Source: Ilumatobacteraceae bacterium (GTDB lineage Bacteria; Actinomycetota; Acidimicrobiia; Acidimicrobiales; Ilumatobacteraceae). From it: a stretch of 64,000 bases of DNA. Both the position numbers and the translations under genes were made by a program. Shown here piece after piece: positions 27,018 to 35,242 of the stretch. The DNA is taken from assembly GCA_022843125.1 (NCBI GenBank), contig JALHOG010000025.1, forward strand, positions 1 to 64,000, read 5' to 3'. The notes beneath the pieces were generated by a model that saw only the letters and a program-made list of their open reading frames with translations, did no database searches and had not been told where the DNA came from. Each line of letters starts with the position of its first letter. Positions within the stretch are counted from its first letter, which is position 1.

Positions 27018-27242
27018 TCAGTCGAAGCCGGGCGTGCCCATGTCGACCTCGGATCCGAGGCGCAGGCGGGTCGCCCGGCCTGTCTCGTCGAGATCGAACA
27101 CGACCCGCTGCCCCTGCCGGACCATGCGGAAGATCGAGCCCGCGAGGGCGTTCGTCGCAAGGTCGTAGTCGGCGAGATCGGTGTCGCAGACGAGCACACC
27201 GATGCCGGTGCCGGGATCGTAAGCCTTGATGACGCCCTGCAT
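27018..27242 (-). CDS. small cold-shock-domain-like protein
   Basis: A 74-residue protein that looks like a diverged cold-shock/OB domain: MQGVIKAYDPGTGIGVLVCD recalls the G-x-V-K-x-F-x-x-x-x-G-F-G-x-I of CSPs, and GQRVVFDLDETGRATRL matches the C-terminal strands. The aromatic RNP residues typical of CspA are not conserved, so nucleic-acid binding is uncertain. It lies 44 bp downstream of rpmB on the same strand and is probably cotranscribed. The start is ATG 27242, because the longer frame overlaps rpmB. Confidence 0.7.
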   Translation of the reverse strand: MQGVIKAYDPGTGIGVLVCDTDLADYDLATNALAGSIFRMVRQGQRVVFDLDETGRATRLRLGSEVDMGTPGFD

Positions 27243-27286
27243 GTCGTGGACGCTACCGCGAGGTGGGGGAGCCGATGTGAATCGGC

Positions 27287-27478
27287 TCAGCCCGCCTTGA
27301 CGATCTTGCCCGACTTGATGCAGCTGGTGCAGACGTTGACCCGCTTCGGGGCACCCTTCACCACCGCGCGGACGCGCTGGATGTTCGGGTTCCAACGACG
27401 CTTGGTGCGACGGTGCGAGTGCGACACCGACATGCCCCACGAGGGGCCCTTGCCACACAGTTCACATACCGATGCCAT
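27287..27478 (-). CDS. rpmB: ribosomal protein bL28
   Basis: Large-subunit ribosomal protein, 63 residues, with the family pattern [28 protein letters not shown] and the C-terminal [13 protein letters not shown]. Two CxxC pairs (CELC and CTSC) make this the zinc-binding C+ form. The start is ATG 27478 with AGGAGATCTG just upstream; the in-frame extension to 27529 is not conserved. It is divergent from the fakA-like gene, with 154 bp between the starts, as in many actinobacteria. Confidence 0.97.
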   Translation of the reverse strand: MASVCELCGKGPSWGMSVSHSHRRTKRRWNPNIQRVRAVVKGAPKRVNVCTSCIKSGKIVKAG

Positions 27479-27632
27479 CTCAGATCTCCTGAATACGATC
27501 CGCACCGGCTCGACCGGCGGCGGGGTCACCTGGACGGCAGCCCGTCCACACAGCCTCGACAGGGTATCAGCGGTTGCGAAAACGCGGACGGGTCAGCGGC
27601 GCGTGGCACGGGCCCGCCTCTACGATGATTCC

Positions 27633-29357
27633 GTGCCGACCCTCGAACGCCTTGATGCGCGTGCGCTCCGCGACGTGATCACGACGTTCCGTGATGCCGT
27701 CCGGGATCATGCCGGCGGCCTCAACCGCCTCAACGTCTACCCCGTGCCCGACGGCGACACCGGCACCAACATGGCCCGCACCCTCGACGCGGTCGTCGCC
27801 GAGATGGAGACCGCGTCGCCCGAAGACCTCGGCGCCACGTGCGACGCGATCAGCCATGGATCGCTGATGGGGGCCCGCGGGAACAGCGGCGTCATCCTCA
27901 GTCAGATCCTCCGTGGCCTGTCGTCGACCCTCAAGCACGGTGCCGAAGCGGCCGAAGCGGGCGGCCACAAGGTGGCCGAGGCCCTGTCGGCGGCATCGGC
28001 CGGGGCGTACCAGGCCGTGCTCAAGCCGATCGAGGGCACGATCCTCACGGTCGCTCGCGAGTCGGCCGAAGCCGCCAAGGCGGCGTCTGCTCGCGGCGCG
28101 ACGCTCGCCGAGGTGCTGCAGGCGGCTCGCGACGCCGGCAAGATCGCGCTCGACAACACACCCGAGCTGCTGCCGGTCCTGAAAGATGCCGGGGTCGTCG
28201 ACGCCGGCGGCGCCGGCTACCTGCTCCTGCTCGACTCGGCGCTCCACGTGGTCGACGGCTCGCCGCTGCCGCTGCCCGATGCCGAATCGCAGGAGTACGG
28301 CCTGGGCCCGAGCGGTGCTCGATTCGATGCCGTCGCGCACCGCCACTCCGCGGTCGACGGCGAGCTCGACGTCAGCGAGCAGCGCTACGAGGTGATGTAC
28401 TTCCTCGAGATCGACGACGCCCGGATCGAAGTGTTCAAGCAGGGCTGGGGCGAGATCGGCGACTCGATCGTCGTGGTGGGCGGCGACGGGCTGTGGAACT
28501 GCCATGTCCACACCAACGACATCGGCGCCGCGATCGAGGTCGCGCTCGACGAGGGTGGCCGACCCCGCCAGATCCGGGTCACCGACCTGTTCGAGGAGGT
28601 CGCCGACGAGCACGCCGCTCGTGAAGCGGCCCTCGCCGGCGGCGGGTCACCTGCCGCTCCCGGCCTCGCGACGCGAGCGGGCGCTGGGCTGCCGCCCGTC
28701 ACCACGGCGGTCGTCGCCGTGTGCAGCGGCGACGGCCTGGCCGAGTTGTTCTCGAACCTGCGGGTGCAGGGCATCGTCGGCGGCGGCCAGACGCTCAATC
28801 CGTCGACCGCCGAACTGCTCGACGTGGTCGAGCACGTCAACGCCGAGCAGGTGGTCATCCTGCCGAACAACAAGAACATCATCCCGGTCGCCGAGCAGGT
28901 CGACGCTCTGACGTCGAAGTCGGTCGTCGTGGTGCCCACCCGCACGATGCCCGAGGCGCTCGCCGCCCTGATCGTCTACGACCCCGAGGCCGGGGTCGAG
29001 CAGAACGCTGCCGAGATGAACGAGGCGATCGAGTCGATCGCCACCGGTGAGGTCACCCAGGCCGTGCGCGACTCGAACAGCGACGCCGGCCCGATCGCCA
29101 CCGGCGACTGGATGGGCATCGTGCGCGGCGACGGCATCGTCGCGGTCGCGCCGAACGTCGTCGAGGCGTCGATCCGCCTGCTCGACCGCTTGATCGGCCC
29201 CGACCGTGAGCTGCTCACGGTGATCACCGGTGCCGACGCATCGTCGGCCGACCTGGCCGCGATCGAGGGTTGGGTCGCCGACGAACGCGCCGACGTGCAG
29301 GTCGAGGTGCATCAGGGCGGCCAGCCCCTGTATCCCTTCCTGTTCGGCGTCGAGTAG
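27633..29357 (+). CDS. fakA: DAK2/DegV-like protein, fatty acid kinase FakA-like
   Basis: A 574-residue protein with an N-terminal DhaL/DAK2 kinase domain (NVYPVPDGDTGTNMARTL for ATP/metal binding, SHGSLMGARGNSGVILSQIL, and DAGGAGYLLLLDSAL) and a C-terminal DegV-like/FakA-C region (LFSNLRVQGIVGGGQTLNPS, VILPNNKNIIPVAEQVD, VVVPTRTMPEALAAL). In Firmicutes FakA phosphorylates fatty acids bound to FakB; the actinobacterial copy sits next to recG, as here. No FakB gene is in this window. The start is GTG 27633 (VPTLERLDARAL); the frame is open upstream into the rpmB promoter. Confidence 0.9.
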   Translation: MPTLERLDARALRDVITTFRDAVRDHAGGLNRLNVYPVPDGDTGTNMARTLDAVVAEMETASPEDLGATCDAISHGSLMGARGNSGVILSQILRGLSSTLKHGAEAAEAGGHKVAEALSAASAGAYQAVLKPIEGTILTVARESAEAAKAASARGATLAEVLQAARDAGKIALDNTPELLPVLKDAGVVDAGGAGYLLLLDSALHVVDGSPLPLPDAESQEYGLGPSGARFDAVAHRHSAVDGELDVSEQRYEVMYFLEIDDARIEVFKQGWGEIGDSIVVVGGDGLWNCHVHTNDIGAAIEVALDEGGRPRQIRVTDLFEEVADEHAAREAALAGGGSPAAPGLATRAGAGLPPVTTAVVAVCSGDGLAELFSNLRVQGIVGGGQTLNPSTAELLDVVEHVNAEQVVILPNNKNIIPVAEQVDALTSKSVVVVPTRTMPEALAALIVYDPEAGVEQNAAEMNEAIESIATGEVTQAVRDSNSDAGPIATGDWMGIVRGDGIVAVAPNVVEASIRLLDRLIGPDRELLTVITGADASSADLAAIEGWVADERADVQVEVHQGGQPLYPFLFGVE

Positions 29358-29386
29358 CCCGTCGCCGGCGCGACACACTGTGGGCC

Positions 29387-31528
29387 GTGAGTACCCGACC
29401 GCCGATCACGCTGCGCCACCTCGCCGGCATCGACGTCGGCCAGCTCAAGGGCGTCGGCGAGAAGCGGCGTGCCGGGCTGGCGGCGTTCGATATCGACACC
29501 GTGCTCGACCTCGTCACCACATACCCACGCCGATGGGTCGACCGCACGAACGAGGCGCGCATCAGCGATCTCGTCCCCGGCCAGGAAGCCCTCGTGTTGG
29601 TGACCGTGCGCTCGGTCACCAAGCGCGCCACCCGCAACCGGCGAACGATGGTCAACGTCAACGTCGGCGACGGTTCGGGACGGATGGAGGTCGTGTTCTT
29701 CAACCAGCCGTGGCGCGAACGCCAGCTCAAGGAGGGGCTGCAGATCTCGCTGTACGGCAAGGCCGACACCTACCGGGGCGGACTCCAGATGACGAACCCG
29801 ATCGTCGACCTGATCGGCGATCGGACGGGCCGGATCGTGCCGATCTACCCGCAGAGCGAGAAGGCGCAGATCAGCACCTGGGAGATCGCCGGGCTGGTGG
29901 AAGAGGCGCTGCGCCGCTGCCACGACCGCGGCATCGCCGACCCCGTCCCGATCGAGATCCGCCGGCGCCTCGCGCTCGTCGACCGGGGGATGGCCTTCAC
30001 GCTCATCCACCTCCCCGAGACGATGCGCGACAAGGAACACGCGCGCCGCCGGCTCGCCTTCGACGAGCTGCTCCGGGTCCAACTGGTGCTGGTGATGCGC
30101 AAGCGCGAGCTCGAACGCACGAGCCGCGGTCTCTCGCACGAGATCGGCGGCGAGCTGGTGCGTCGCTTCCATGCGGCGTTGCCCTATCCGCTCACCGGTG
30201 CGCAGTTGCGTGCGATCGCGGAGATCGACGGCGACCTCGCGTCGGCGAATCCGATGCACCGGTTGCTCCAGGGTGATGTGGGTGCCGGCAAGACCGTGGT
30301 CGCGGTGTCGACCCTGCTCGCCGCGGTGCAGGGCGGCCACCAGGGCGCGCTGATGGCGCCCACCGAGGTGCTCGCCGAGCAGCACGCCACCGGCGTGCGT
30401 GCCCTGCTCGGCGACCTGCGCGTGCCCGATCCCGACAACCTGTTCGGGGAGCGTCCGCTGCGGGTCGAGCTGCTCACCAACCGGATCACCGGGACCGAAC
30501 GCAAGGAGGTGCTGGCCGGCCTCGCCGACGGATCGGTCGACATCGCGATCGGCACCCATGCGCTGATCCAGGAGGGCGTCGCGTTCCACTCGCTCGGCGC
30601 CGTGGTGGTCGACGAGCAGCACCGGTTCGGGGTGGAGCAGAGGGCGGCACTGCGCGACAAGTCGAGTGGGCACGTCCCCGATCTGCTCGTGATGACCGCA
30701 ACCCCGATTCCGCGTACCGCAGCGATGACCGTGTACGGCGATCTCGACGTGAGCGTGCTCGACGAGCTCCCGCCCGGCCGCACGCCGATCACGACCCGGT
30801 GGGCGAACGGCCCGCTGCTCGAAGCCGAGGTCTGGGGCGACGTGCGCACCGAGGTTGCGGCCGGCCGGCAGGCGTACGTGGTGTGCCCGCTGATCGATGA
30901 GAGCGAGAAGCTCGAGGTCGCGTCCGCGGAGGAGACCTACCAGCGGCTTGCCGCGGACGAGCTGCGGGGTCTGCGGCTCGGGCTCCTCCACGGCCGGCTG
31001 TCGTCGGGCGAGAAGGAGGCGACGATGGGCCTGTTCCGTGCGGGTCAACTCGACGTGCTCGTCGCCACCACCGTGATCGAGGTCGGGGTCGACGTTCCGA
31101 ACGCGACGATCATGGTGATCCTCGACGCCGACCGGTTCGGCATCGCCCAGCTCCACCAGCTCCGTGGGCGCGTCGGCCGCGGCCAGCATGCGTCGCGGTG
31201 CTGGCTGGTGACCCAGCCCGGCGACGACCCGCTCGACCAGAGCAATCCCAGGGTCGAGGCGCTGGTGAAGTCGACCGACGGGTTCGAGCTCGCCGAGATC
31301 GACCTCGACCTACGCGGCGAGGGCACGCTGATGTCGACCGCGCAGAAGGGCCGCAGCGACCTGAAGCTGGCATCACTGCGCCGCGACCGCGAGCTCGTGC
31401 AGCTCGCCCGCGACGCAGCATTCGAGATCGTCGACGCCGACCCCCATCTCGCCGGTCATGAGGTGTTGCGCGACGAACTCGACCTCCTCTTCACCGAGGA
31501 GGACGAAGGTTTTCTCGCGAAGAGCTGA
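29387..31528 (+). CDS. recG: ATP-dependent DNA helicase RecG
   Basis: Branch-migration helicase for replication-fork rescue and recombination, 713 residues. It has an N-terminal wedge/OB domain (ARISDLVPGQEALVLVTVRS, VNVNVGDGSGRMEVVFFNQ), then SF2 helicase motifs: Walker A GDVGAGKTVVA, motif Ia MAPTEVLAEQHA, DEQH box VVDEQHRFGVEQ, ATPIPRTAA, and in the second lobe GLLHGRLSSGEKEA, VATTVIEVGVDVPNAT and QLRGRVGRGQHAS. The GTG start at 29387 follows the fakA stop by 29 bp, consistent with one operon. Confidence 0.97.
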   Translation: MSTRPPITLRHLAGIDVGQLKGVGEKRRAGLAAFDIDTVLDLVTTYPRRWVDRTNEARISDLVPGQEALVLVTVRSVTKRATRNRRTMVNVNVGDGSGRMEVVFFNQPWRERQLKEGLQISLYGKADTYRGGLQMTNPIVDLIGDRTGRIVPIYPQSEKAQISTWEIAGLVEEALRRCHDRGIADPVPIEIRRRLALVDRGMAFTLIHLPETMRDKEHARRRLAFDELLRVQLVLVMRKRELERTSRGLSHEIGGELVRRFHAALPYPLTGAQLRAIAEIDGDLASANPMHRLLQGDVGAGKTVVAVSTLLAAVQGGHQGALMAPTEVLAEQHATGVRALLGDLRVPDPDNLFGERPLRVELLTNRITGTERKEVLAGLADGSVDIAIGTHALIQEGVAFHSLGAVVVDEQHRFGVEQRAALRDKSSGHVPDLLVMTATPIPRTAAMTVYGDLDVSVLDELPPGRTPITTRWANGPLLEAEVWGDVRTEVAAGRQAYVVCPLIDESEKLEVASAEETYQRLAADELRGLRLGLLHGRLSSGEKEATMGLFRAGQLDVLVATTVIEVGVDVPNATIMVILDADRFGIAQLHQLRGRVGRGQHASRCWLVTQPGDDPLDQSNPRVEALVKSTDGFELAEIDLDLRGEGTLMSTAQKGRSDLKLASLRRDRELVQLARDAAFEIVDADPHLAGHEVLRDELDLLFTEEDEGFLAKS

Positions 31529-31594
31529 CGTCTGGCAGCGCTCCGCGCAGGTGAGTGATCGACTGGGCTCCTCGCCGGGAGGGAGATGTGCTCG

Positions 31595-32476
31595 TCACAG
31601 TGCGAGCAATGATGGGGCGAGCGTGCGGAGTTCGACCATGGGGAAACCTGCCGACTCCGTGATCACCTGAATGCAGACGTGGTCGGCGCCCGCATCGAGA
31701 TGCTCCTCGACGCGAGCCGTGACGGCGTCGCGATCGCCCCACGCCACGAGATCGTCGATCAGACGATCGCTGCCGCCGTCTGCGACGTCGTCGTCGCCGT
31801 AGCCGAGCCACAGGAGCGCATTCGTGTAGTTGGCCTTGCTCAGGTAGAAGGGCGTGAACGACCGCGCGATCCGGCGAGCTGTGTCTGGGTCGTCCTCGAG
31901 CACGACCGTCACCTCGGTGGCGAGCAACTTGCCCTCACCCAGGATCTCGCGCGCCCGGCGCGTGTGCTCGACCGGCACGAAGTAGGGGTGGGCGCCCGAG
32001 GTCCGATCGCGGGCCAGGCCGAGCATCGCCGGGCGGAGCGCTGCGAGCAACCGGGTGGCTGGCACCTCGGGCTCGGTCGAGATGTTCGGCGTCGCATCCA
32101 TTCGATCGAGGTAGTCGCGCATCATCGAAATCGGCTTCGAGTAGTCGAACCCGTGGGCCGACACCTGCTCGGGATGACTCACGCCGAGACCGAGCACGAA
32201 TCGTCCCGGAAACGCATCGGCCAATGTGCGTTCACCGGTCGCCATCGTCATGGCGTCACGAGCCCACAGGTTGGCGATCCCGGTCGCCACGTTGACGTGG
32301 TCGGTCGCGGCGAGCACGATCGCCGCCGCGGCGAACGCGTCCTTCGCGATCAGCGGCTCCGGGTACCAGAACGTCCCGAAGCCGAGTTCTTCCAGCTCCG
32401 CAGCGGCTGCTCGCACGTCGGCGGCCGTCTCCGTGACGAACTGCGCCTGCCAACAACCGATGCGTCCGAGATCCAC
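31595..32476 (-). CDS. LLM-class (F420-type) oxidoreductase
   Basis: A luciferase-like TIM-barrel flavin/F420 oxidoreductase of 293 residues. It starts RIGCWQAQFVTETAADVRAA with EELGFGTFWYPE, followed by VNVATGIANLWARDAMTMA and GRFVLGLGVSHPEQV. These match the F420-dependent group often called the MSMEG_4141 family, in which the cofactor is thought to be deazaflavin F420; direct proof is lacking here. It lies 43 bp downstream of mftC on the same strand and is probably in the mft operon. Its link to mycofactocin is by position only. Confidence 0.88.
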   Translation of the reverse strand: MDLGRIGCWQAQFVTETAADVRAAAAELEELGFGTFWYPEPLIAKDAFAAAAIVLAATDHVNVATGIANLWARDAMTMATGERTLADAFPGRFVLGLGVSHPEQVSAHGFDYSKPISMMRDYLDRMDATPNISTEPEVPATRLLAALRPAMLGLARDRTSGAHPYFVPVEHTRRAREILGEGKLLATEVTVVLEDDPDTARRIARSFTPFYLSKANYTNALLWLGYGDDDVADGGSDRLIDDLVAWGDRDAVTARVEEHLDAGADHVCIQVITESAGFPMVELRTLAPSLLAL

Positions 32477-32519
32477 GAGTGCTCCTGTGTCGATGTGTGG
32501 GTCGGCGACGCCGACACGT

Positions 32520-33767
32520 TCAGCGCTCGGCCGGCGCGAAACCGGCGAGCGGATGCTCGGCGCACGCCGAGACGGGCGGGGCCGACCGGTCGACGAGGCG
32601 TCGGCTCAGGCTCACCATCACCGGCTCGTGGCGCGTCGGCGCGGACTTCGAATGGTCGATGCTCATCGGCGGGATCGTCCGCTCGCCAGCGAGCGCCAGT
32701 TCGCCGTAGCCCCGCACGCACTCCGGGTCCGGGCCGTCGAGCGGCAATCCGGTGAAGAACTTGGCCGCCATGCAGCCGCCCCGGCACGAGTCGTAGAAGT
32801 TGCACTGCTCGCACGCGCCGCCGCTCTGCGGAGCACGCAGATCTCGAAAGAGTTCCGAGGTCTGCCACACCTGCTGGAAGCCGCCGTCAGTGAGGAGGTT
32901 GCCGGCGAGGAACTCGGAGTGGATCGCGAACGGGCAGGCATACACGTCGCCGATCGGGTCGATCAGGCAGACCACCCTGCCGGCGCCGCACAGGTTCAGA
33001 CCGGGCAGTGCCTGGCCGAACGCGGCGAGGTGGAAGAACGAGTCGCCGGTGAGCACCCGATCACCGTGCGCTACCAACCAGTCGTACAGTGTCCGTTGCT
33101 GGTCGGGAAGGGGATGGAGTTCGTCCCACACGTTGATCCCCCGGCCCGAGGGGCGAAGTCGCGTCAGCCGCAGCGTGGCACCGTACTCGTCCGCCAGCGC
33201 CTTGAACTCGTCGAGCTGGTCGATGTTCTGCCGCGTGCAGACCACCGAGATCTTGCCGTCGCGGAACCCGGCAGTGCGAAGGTTCTCCAACGCCGTGATC
33301 GCCATGTCGAACGACCCCGGGCCGCGCACGTAGTCGTTCACGTCGGCCGTGGCCCCGTCCAGCGAGATCTGCACGTCGACGTACCCGCCGCATGCCGGCG
33401 ACGCGAGGAACGCGGCGCGCTCGGGGGTGAGGCGCGACCCGTTGGTGGAGAACTTCACACCCACCTGATGGTCGACGGCGTACTCCAACAGGTGCCAGAA
33501 GTCGGGTCGGATCGTCGGCTCGCCGCCGCCGATGTTCACGTAGAACACCTGCATCCGTTGCAGCTCGTCGATGATCGCCTCGCACTGCGTTGTCGTGAGT
33601 TCTCTCGGATCGCGCATCCCGCTACTCGAGAGGCAGTGGGCGCACTCGAGATTGCAGGCGTACGTGATCTCCCACGTCAGGCAGATCGGGGCGTCGAGGC
33701 CGCGCTCGAACTGCTGCACCAGCGACCCCGCCGACGGGCGTGCCGCTGTGTCCGTCCCGGCGGTCAT
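32520..33767 (-). CDS. mftC: mycofactocin radical SAM maturase MftC
   Basis: Radical SAM / SPASM enzyme that processes the C-terminal Val-Tyr of the MftA peptide (decarboxylation and crosslinking) in mycofactocin biosynthesis. The radical SAM CxxxCxxC cluster is CNLECAHC, followed by FYVNIGGGEPTIRPDF, VGVKFSTNGSRLTPE and DVQISLDGATADVNDYVRG. The SPASM region contains NLCGAGRVVCLIDPIGDVYACPF, CEQCNFYDSCRGGCMAAKF. The match to MftC is very close along its whole length. I chose ATG 33767, which overlaps the mftA stop by one base (TGATG); the longer frame to 33782 lies inside mftA. It is 415 residues, slightly longer than usual, with extra residues at the C-terminus. MftC normally needs the RRE protein MftB, which is not found beside it. 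Confidence 0.96.
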   Translation of the reverse strand: MTAGTDTAARPSAGSLVQQFERGLDAPICLTWEITYACNLECAHCLSSSGMRDPRELTTTQCEAIIDELQRMQVFYVNIGGGEPTIRPDFWHLLEYAVDHQVGVKFSTNGSRLTPERAAFLASPACGGYVDVQISLDGATADVNDYVRGPGSFDMAITALENLRTAGFRDGKISVVCTRQNIDQLDEFKALADEYGATLRLTRLRPSGRGINVWDELHPLPDQQRTLYDWLVAHGDRVLTGDSFFHLAAFGQALPGLNLCGAGRVVCLIDPIGDVYACPFAIHSEFLAGNLLTDGGFQQVWQTSELFRDLRAPQSGGACEQCNFYDSCRGGCMAAKFFTGLPLDGPDPECVRGYGELALAGERTIPPMSIDHSKSAPTRHEPVMVSLSRRLVDRSAPPVSACAEHPLAGFAPAER

Positions 33768-33913
33768 CAGTACACGCCGCACATACCGTCGATCGAGATC
33801 TCCTCGATCAGGAGTTCATCCAGCAGATCTTCGGCGCCAGCCTCGCTCGCCATGCTGTCCGTCACGCGGTCTGTCACGCGGTCATCGACGTCGTGGTTCG
33901 TGAGGCTGTGCAC
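33767..33913 (-). CDS. mftA: mycofactocin precursor peptide MftA
   Basis: A 48-residue precursor whose last eight residues are IDGMCGVY, the diagnostic MftA C-terminus; the Val-Tyr core is modified to make mycofactocin. The leader is acidic and Leu-rich (AEDLLDELLIEEISIDG), as expected. I chose the GTG at 33913, because AAGGAG lies 7 bp upstream; an internal ATG would give a 28-residue peptide. The stop overlaps the mftC start. It is the first gene of a minus-strand operon and is divergent from the NDMA-type alcohol dehydrogenase gene. Confidence 0.93.
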   Translation of the reverse strand: MHSLTNHDVDDRVTDRVTDSMASEAGAEDLLDELLIEEISIDGMCGVY

Positions 33914-33956
33914 CGTGGGGCTCCTTGCGTGGGCCACTCGAAGGGTGGGGAGCACC

Positions 33957-33989
33957 ACCCTCCCACTCGAATTGTCGATTGTCAACAGT
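33957..33989 (-). promoter_or_regulatory. mftA promoter with conserved 12-bp element
   Basis: On the minus strand ACTGTTGACAAT occupies 33989-33978. It contains a consensus -35 TTGACA; 17 bp later the hexamer GAGGGT keeps the A and T of a -10 (xAxxxT). The mftA GTG follows at 33913. An extra ATTGTC half-site lies at 33971-33976. The same 12-mer recurs at two other promoters of the island. Confidence 0.65.
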
Positions 33990-34043
33990 CATCTGCCTCG
34001 ATCATCTGGGGCGGTCACCGGGTCAGCGAACTGTCAATTGCTC

Positions 34044-34076
34044 ACTGTTGACAATCAGCAATCCAGGTTGGAGACT
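34044..34076 (+). promoter_or_regulatory. alcohol dehydrogenase promoter with conserved 12-bp element
   Basis: ACTGTTGACAAT at 34044-34055 gives -35 TTGACA (34048-34053), a 17-bp spacer and the hexamer GAGACT (34071-34076). A TGTCAA at 34033-34038 forms an inverted repeat with the TTGACA. The dehydrogenase ATG is at 34105. Confidence 0.65.
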
Positions 34077-34104
34077 GCCACCAACTTCGACCATGGGGGT
34101 CCAC

Positions 34105-35214
34105 ATGAAGACACGTGCCGCGGTGATGTGGCAGGAGACCGGCAAGTTCGAGATTGACGAACTCGAACTCGACGGCCCCAAAGACGGCGAGGTCCTCGTT
34201 CGATTCGACTACGCAGGGTTGTGCCACACCGACGAGCACCTCCGCAACGGCGACCTCGGCTTCACCCCGCCGATGGTCGGCGGCCACGAGGGCTCCGGCG
34301 TCGTCGAGGAAGTCGGCGCCGGCGTCACCCACATCCGCCCCGGCGACCACTTCGTCACGTCGTGGATGCCGTCGTGCGGCCGCTGCCGGTTCTGCGTCAC
34401 CGGCCAGACCAACCTCTGCGACAACGGCCAGTACCTGATGGCCGGCAAGATGCTCGACGGCACCCAGCGTCTCCACGGTCGCGGGTGCGGCGTCGGCTGC
34501 GTTGACCTGCTCGGCACGTTCTCGCAGTGGAACGTCATCCCTGCGGCGTGCGTGGTCGTGCTCGAACCCCACATCCCCCTCGACGCCGCGGCGATCACCG
34601 CCTGCGGCGTGCCGACCGGTTGGGGCTCGGCCGTGTACGCGGCCCGCACCCGCCCCGGCGACAACATCGTGATCTACGGCATCGGCGGCATCGGCATCAA
34701 CGCGGTGCAGGGTGCCGTGCACGCCGGCGCCGAACTCGTCGTCGCCATCGATCCGGTCGAGTTCAAGCGCGACATGGCACTGAAGCTCGGCGCCACCCAC
34801 GCCTTCGCCGACCCCGCCGAAGCCCACGAGTTCGTGTGGTCACACACCCGCGGCGTCGGCGCCGACGCCGCGATCATCACCGTCGGCCTCGTCGACAAGC
34901 AGGTCGTCAACGATGGCTTCGCCATGATCCGCAAGGGCGGCCGGTTGGTCGTCACGGCGGTGTCCAACCCCGACCTGCGCATCGAGATCCCGAGTTTCGA
35001 GCTCACGCTCTACCAGAAGGAGATCGTCGGCAGCCTCTTCGGGTCGGGCAACCCCCACTACGACATCCGCAACCTGATCAACCACTACATGAACGGCCGG
35101 TTGAAGCTCGACGAGCTCATCACCCGCCGCTACTCGCTCGACGACGTCAACAAGGGCTACGACGACATGCTCGACGGGATCAACATCCGCGGCCTGCTCG
35201 AGATCACCCACTGA
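34105..35214 (+). CDS. NDMA-type (mycofactocin-dependent) zinc alcohol dehydrogenase
   Basis: A 369-residue zinc-dependent medium-chain dehydrogenase. The catalytic zinc site is in YAGLCHTDEH and GGHEGSGVV; the structural zinc site is the four-Cys lobe CGRCRFCVTGQTNLC; the nucleotide site is GIGGIGINAVQG. The C-terminal GSGNPHYDIRNLINHY and LDGINIRGLLEITH are characteristic of the nicotinoprotein NDMA-dependent alcohol dehydrogenases, where NAD is not released and mycofactocin is the presumed electron acceptor. It is divergent from mftA, which fits that role. The start is ATG 34105 (MKTRAAVMW), the usual start in this family; ATG 34093 would add four residues. Substrate alcohol is unknown. 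Confidence 0.93.
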   Translation: MKTRAAVMWQETGKFEIDELELDGPKDGEVLVRFDYAGLCHTDEHLRNGDLGFTPPMVGGHEGSGVVEEVGAGVTHIRPGDHFVTSWMPSCGRCRFCVTGQTNLCDNGQYLMAGKMLDGTQRLHGRGCGVGCVDLLGTFSQWNVIPAACVVVLEPHIPLDAAAITACGVPTGWGSAVYAARTRPGDNIVIYGIGGIGINAVQGAVHAGAELVVAIDPVEFKRDMALKLGATHAFADPAEAHEFVWSHTRGVGADAAIITVGLVDKQVVNDGFAMIRKGGRLVVTAVSNPDLRIEIPSFELTLYQKEIVGSLFGSGNPHYDIRNLINHYMNGRLKLDELITRRYSLDDVNKGYDDMLDGINIRGLLEITH

Positions 35215-35242
35215 CACCGCGGAACGCGGGGGACACGACACC

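Noticed and set aside
33978-34055. Inverted copies of the 12-mer as attachment-site or transposon ends
   Set aside because: No integrase or transposase is nearby, and a third copy at 36313 in a promoter position fits regulation better.
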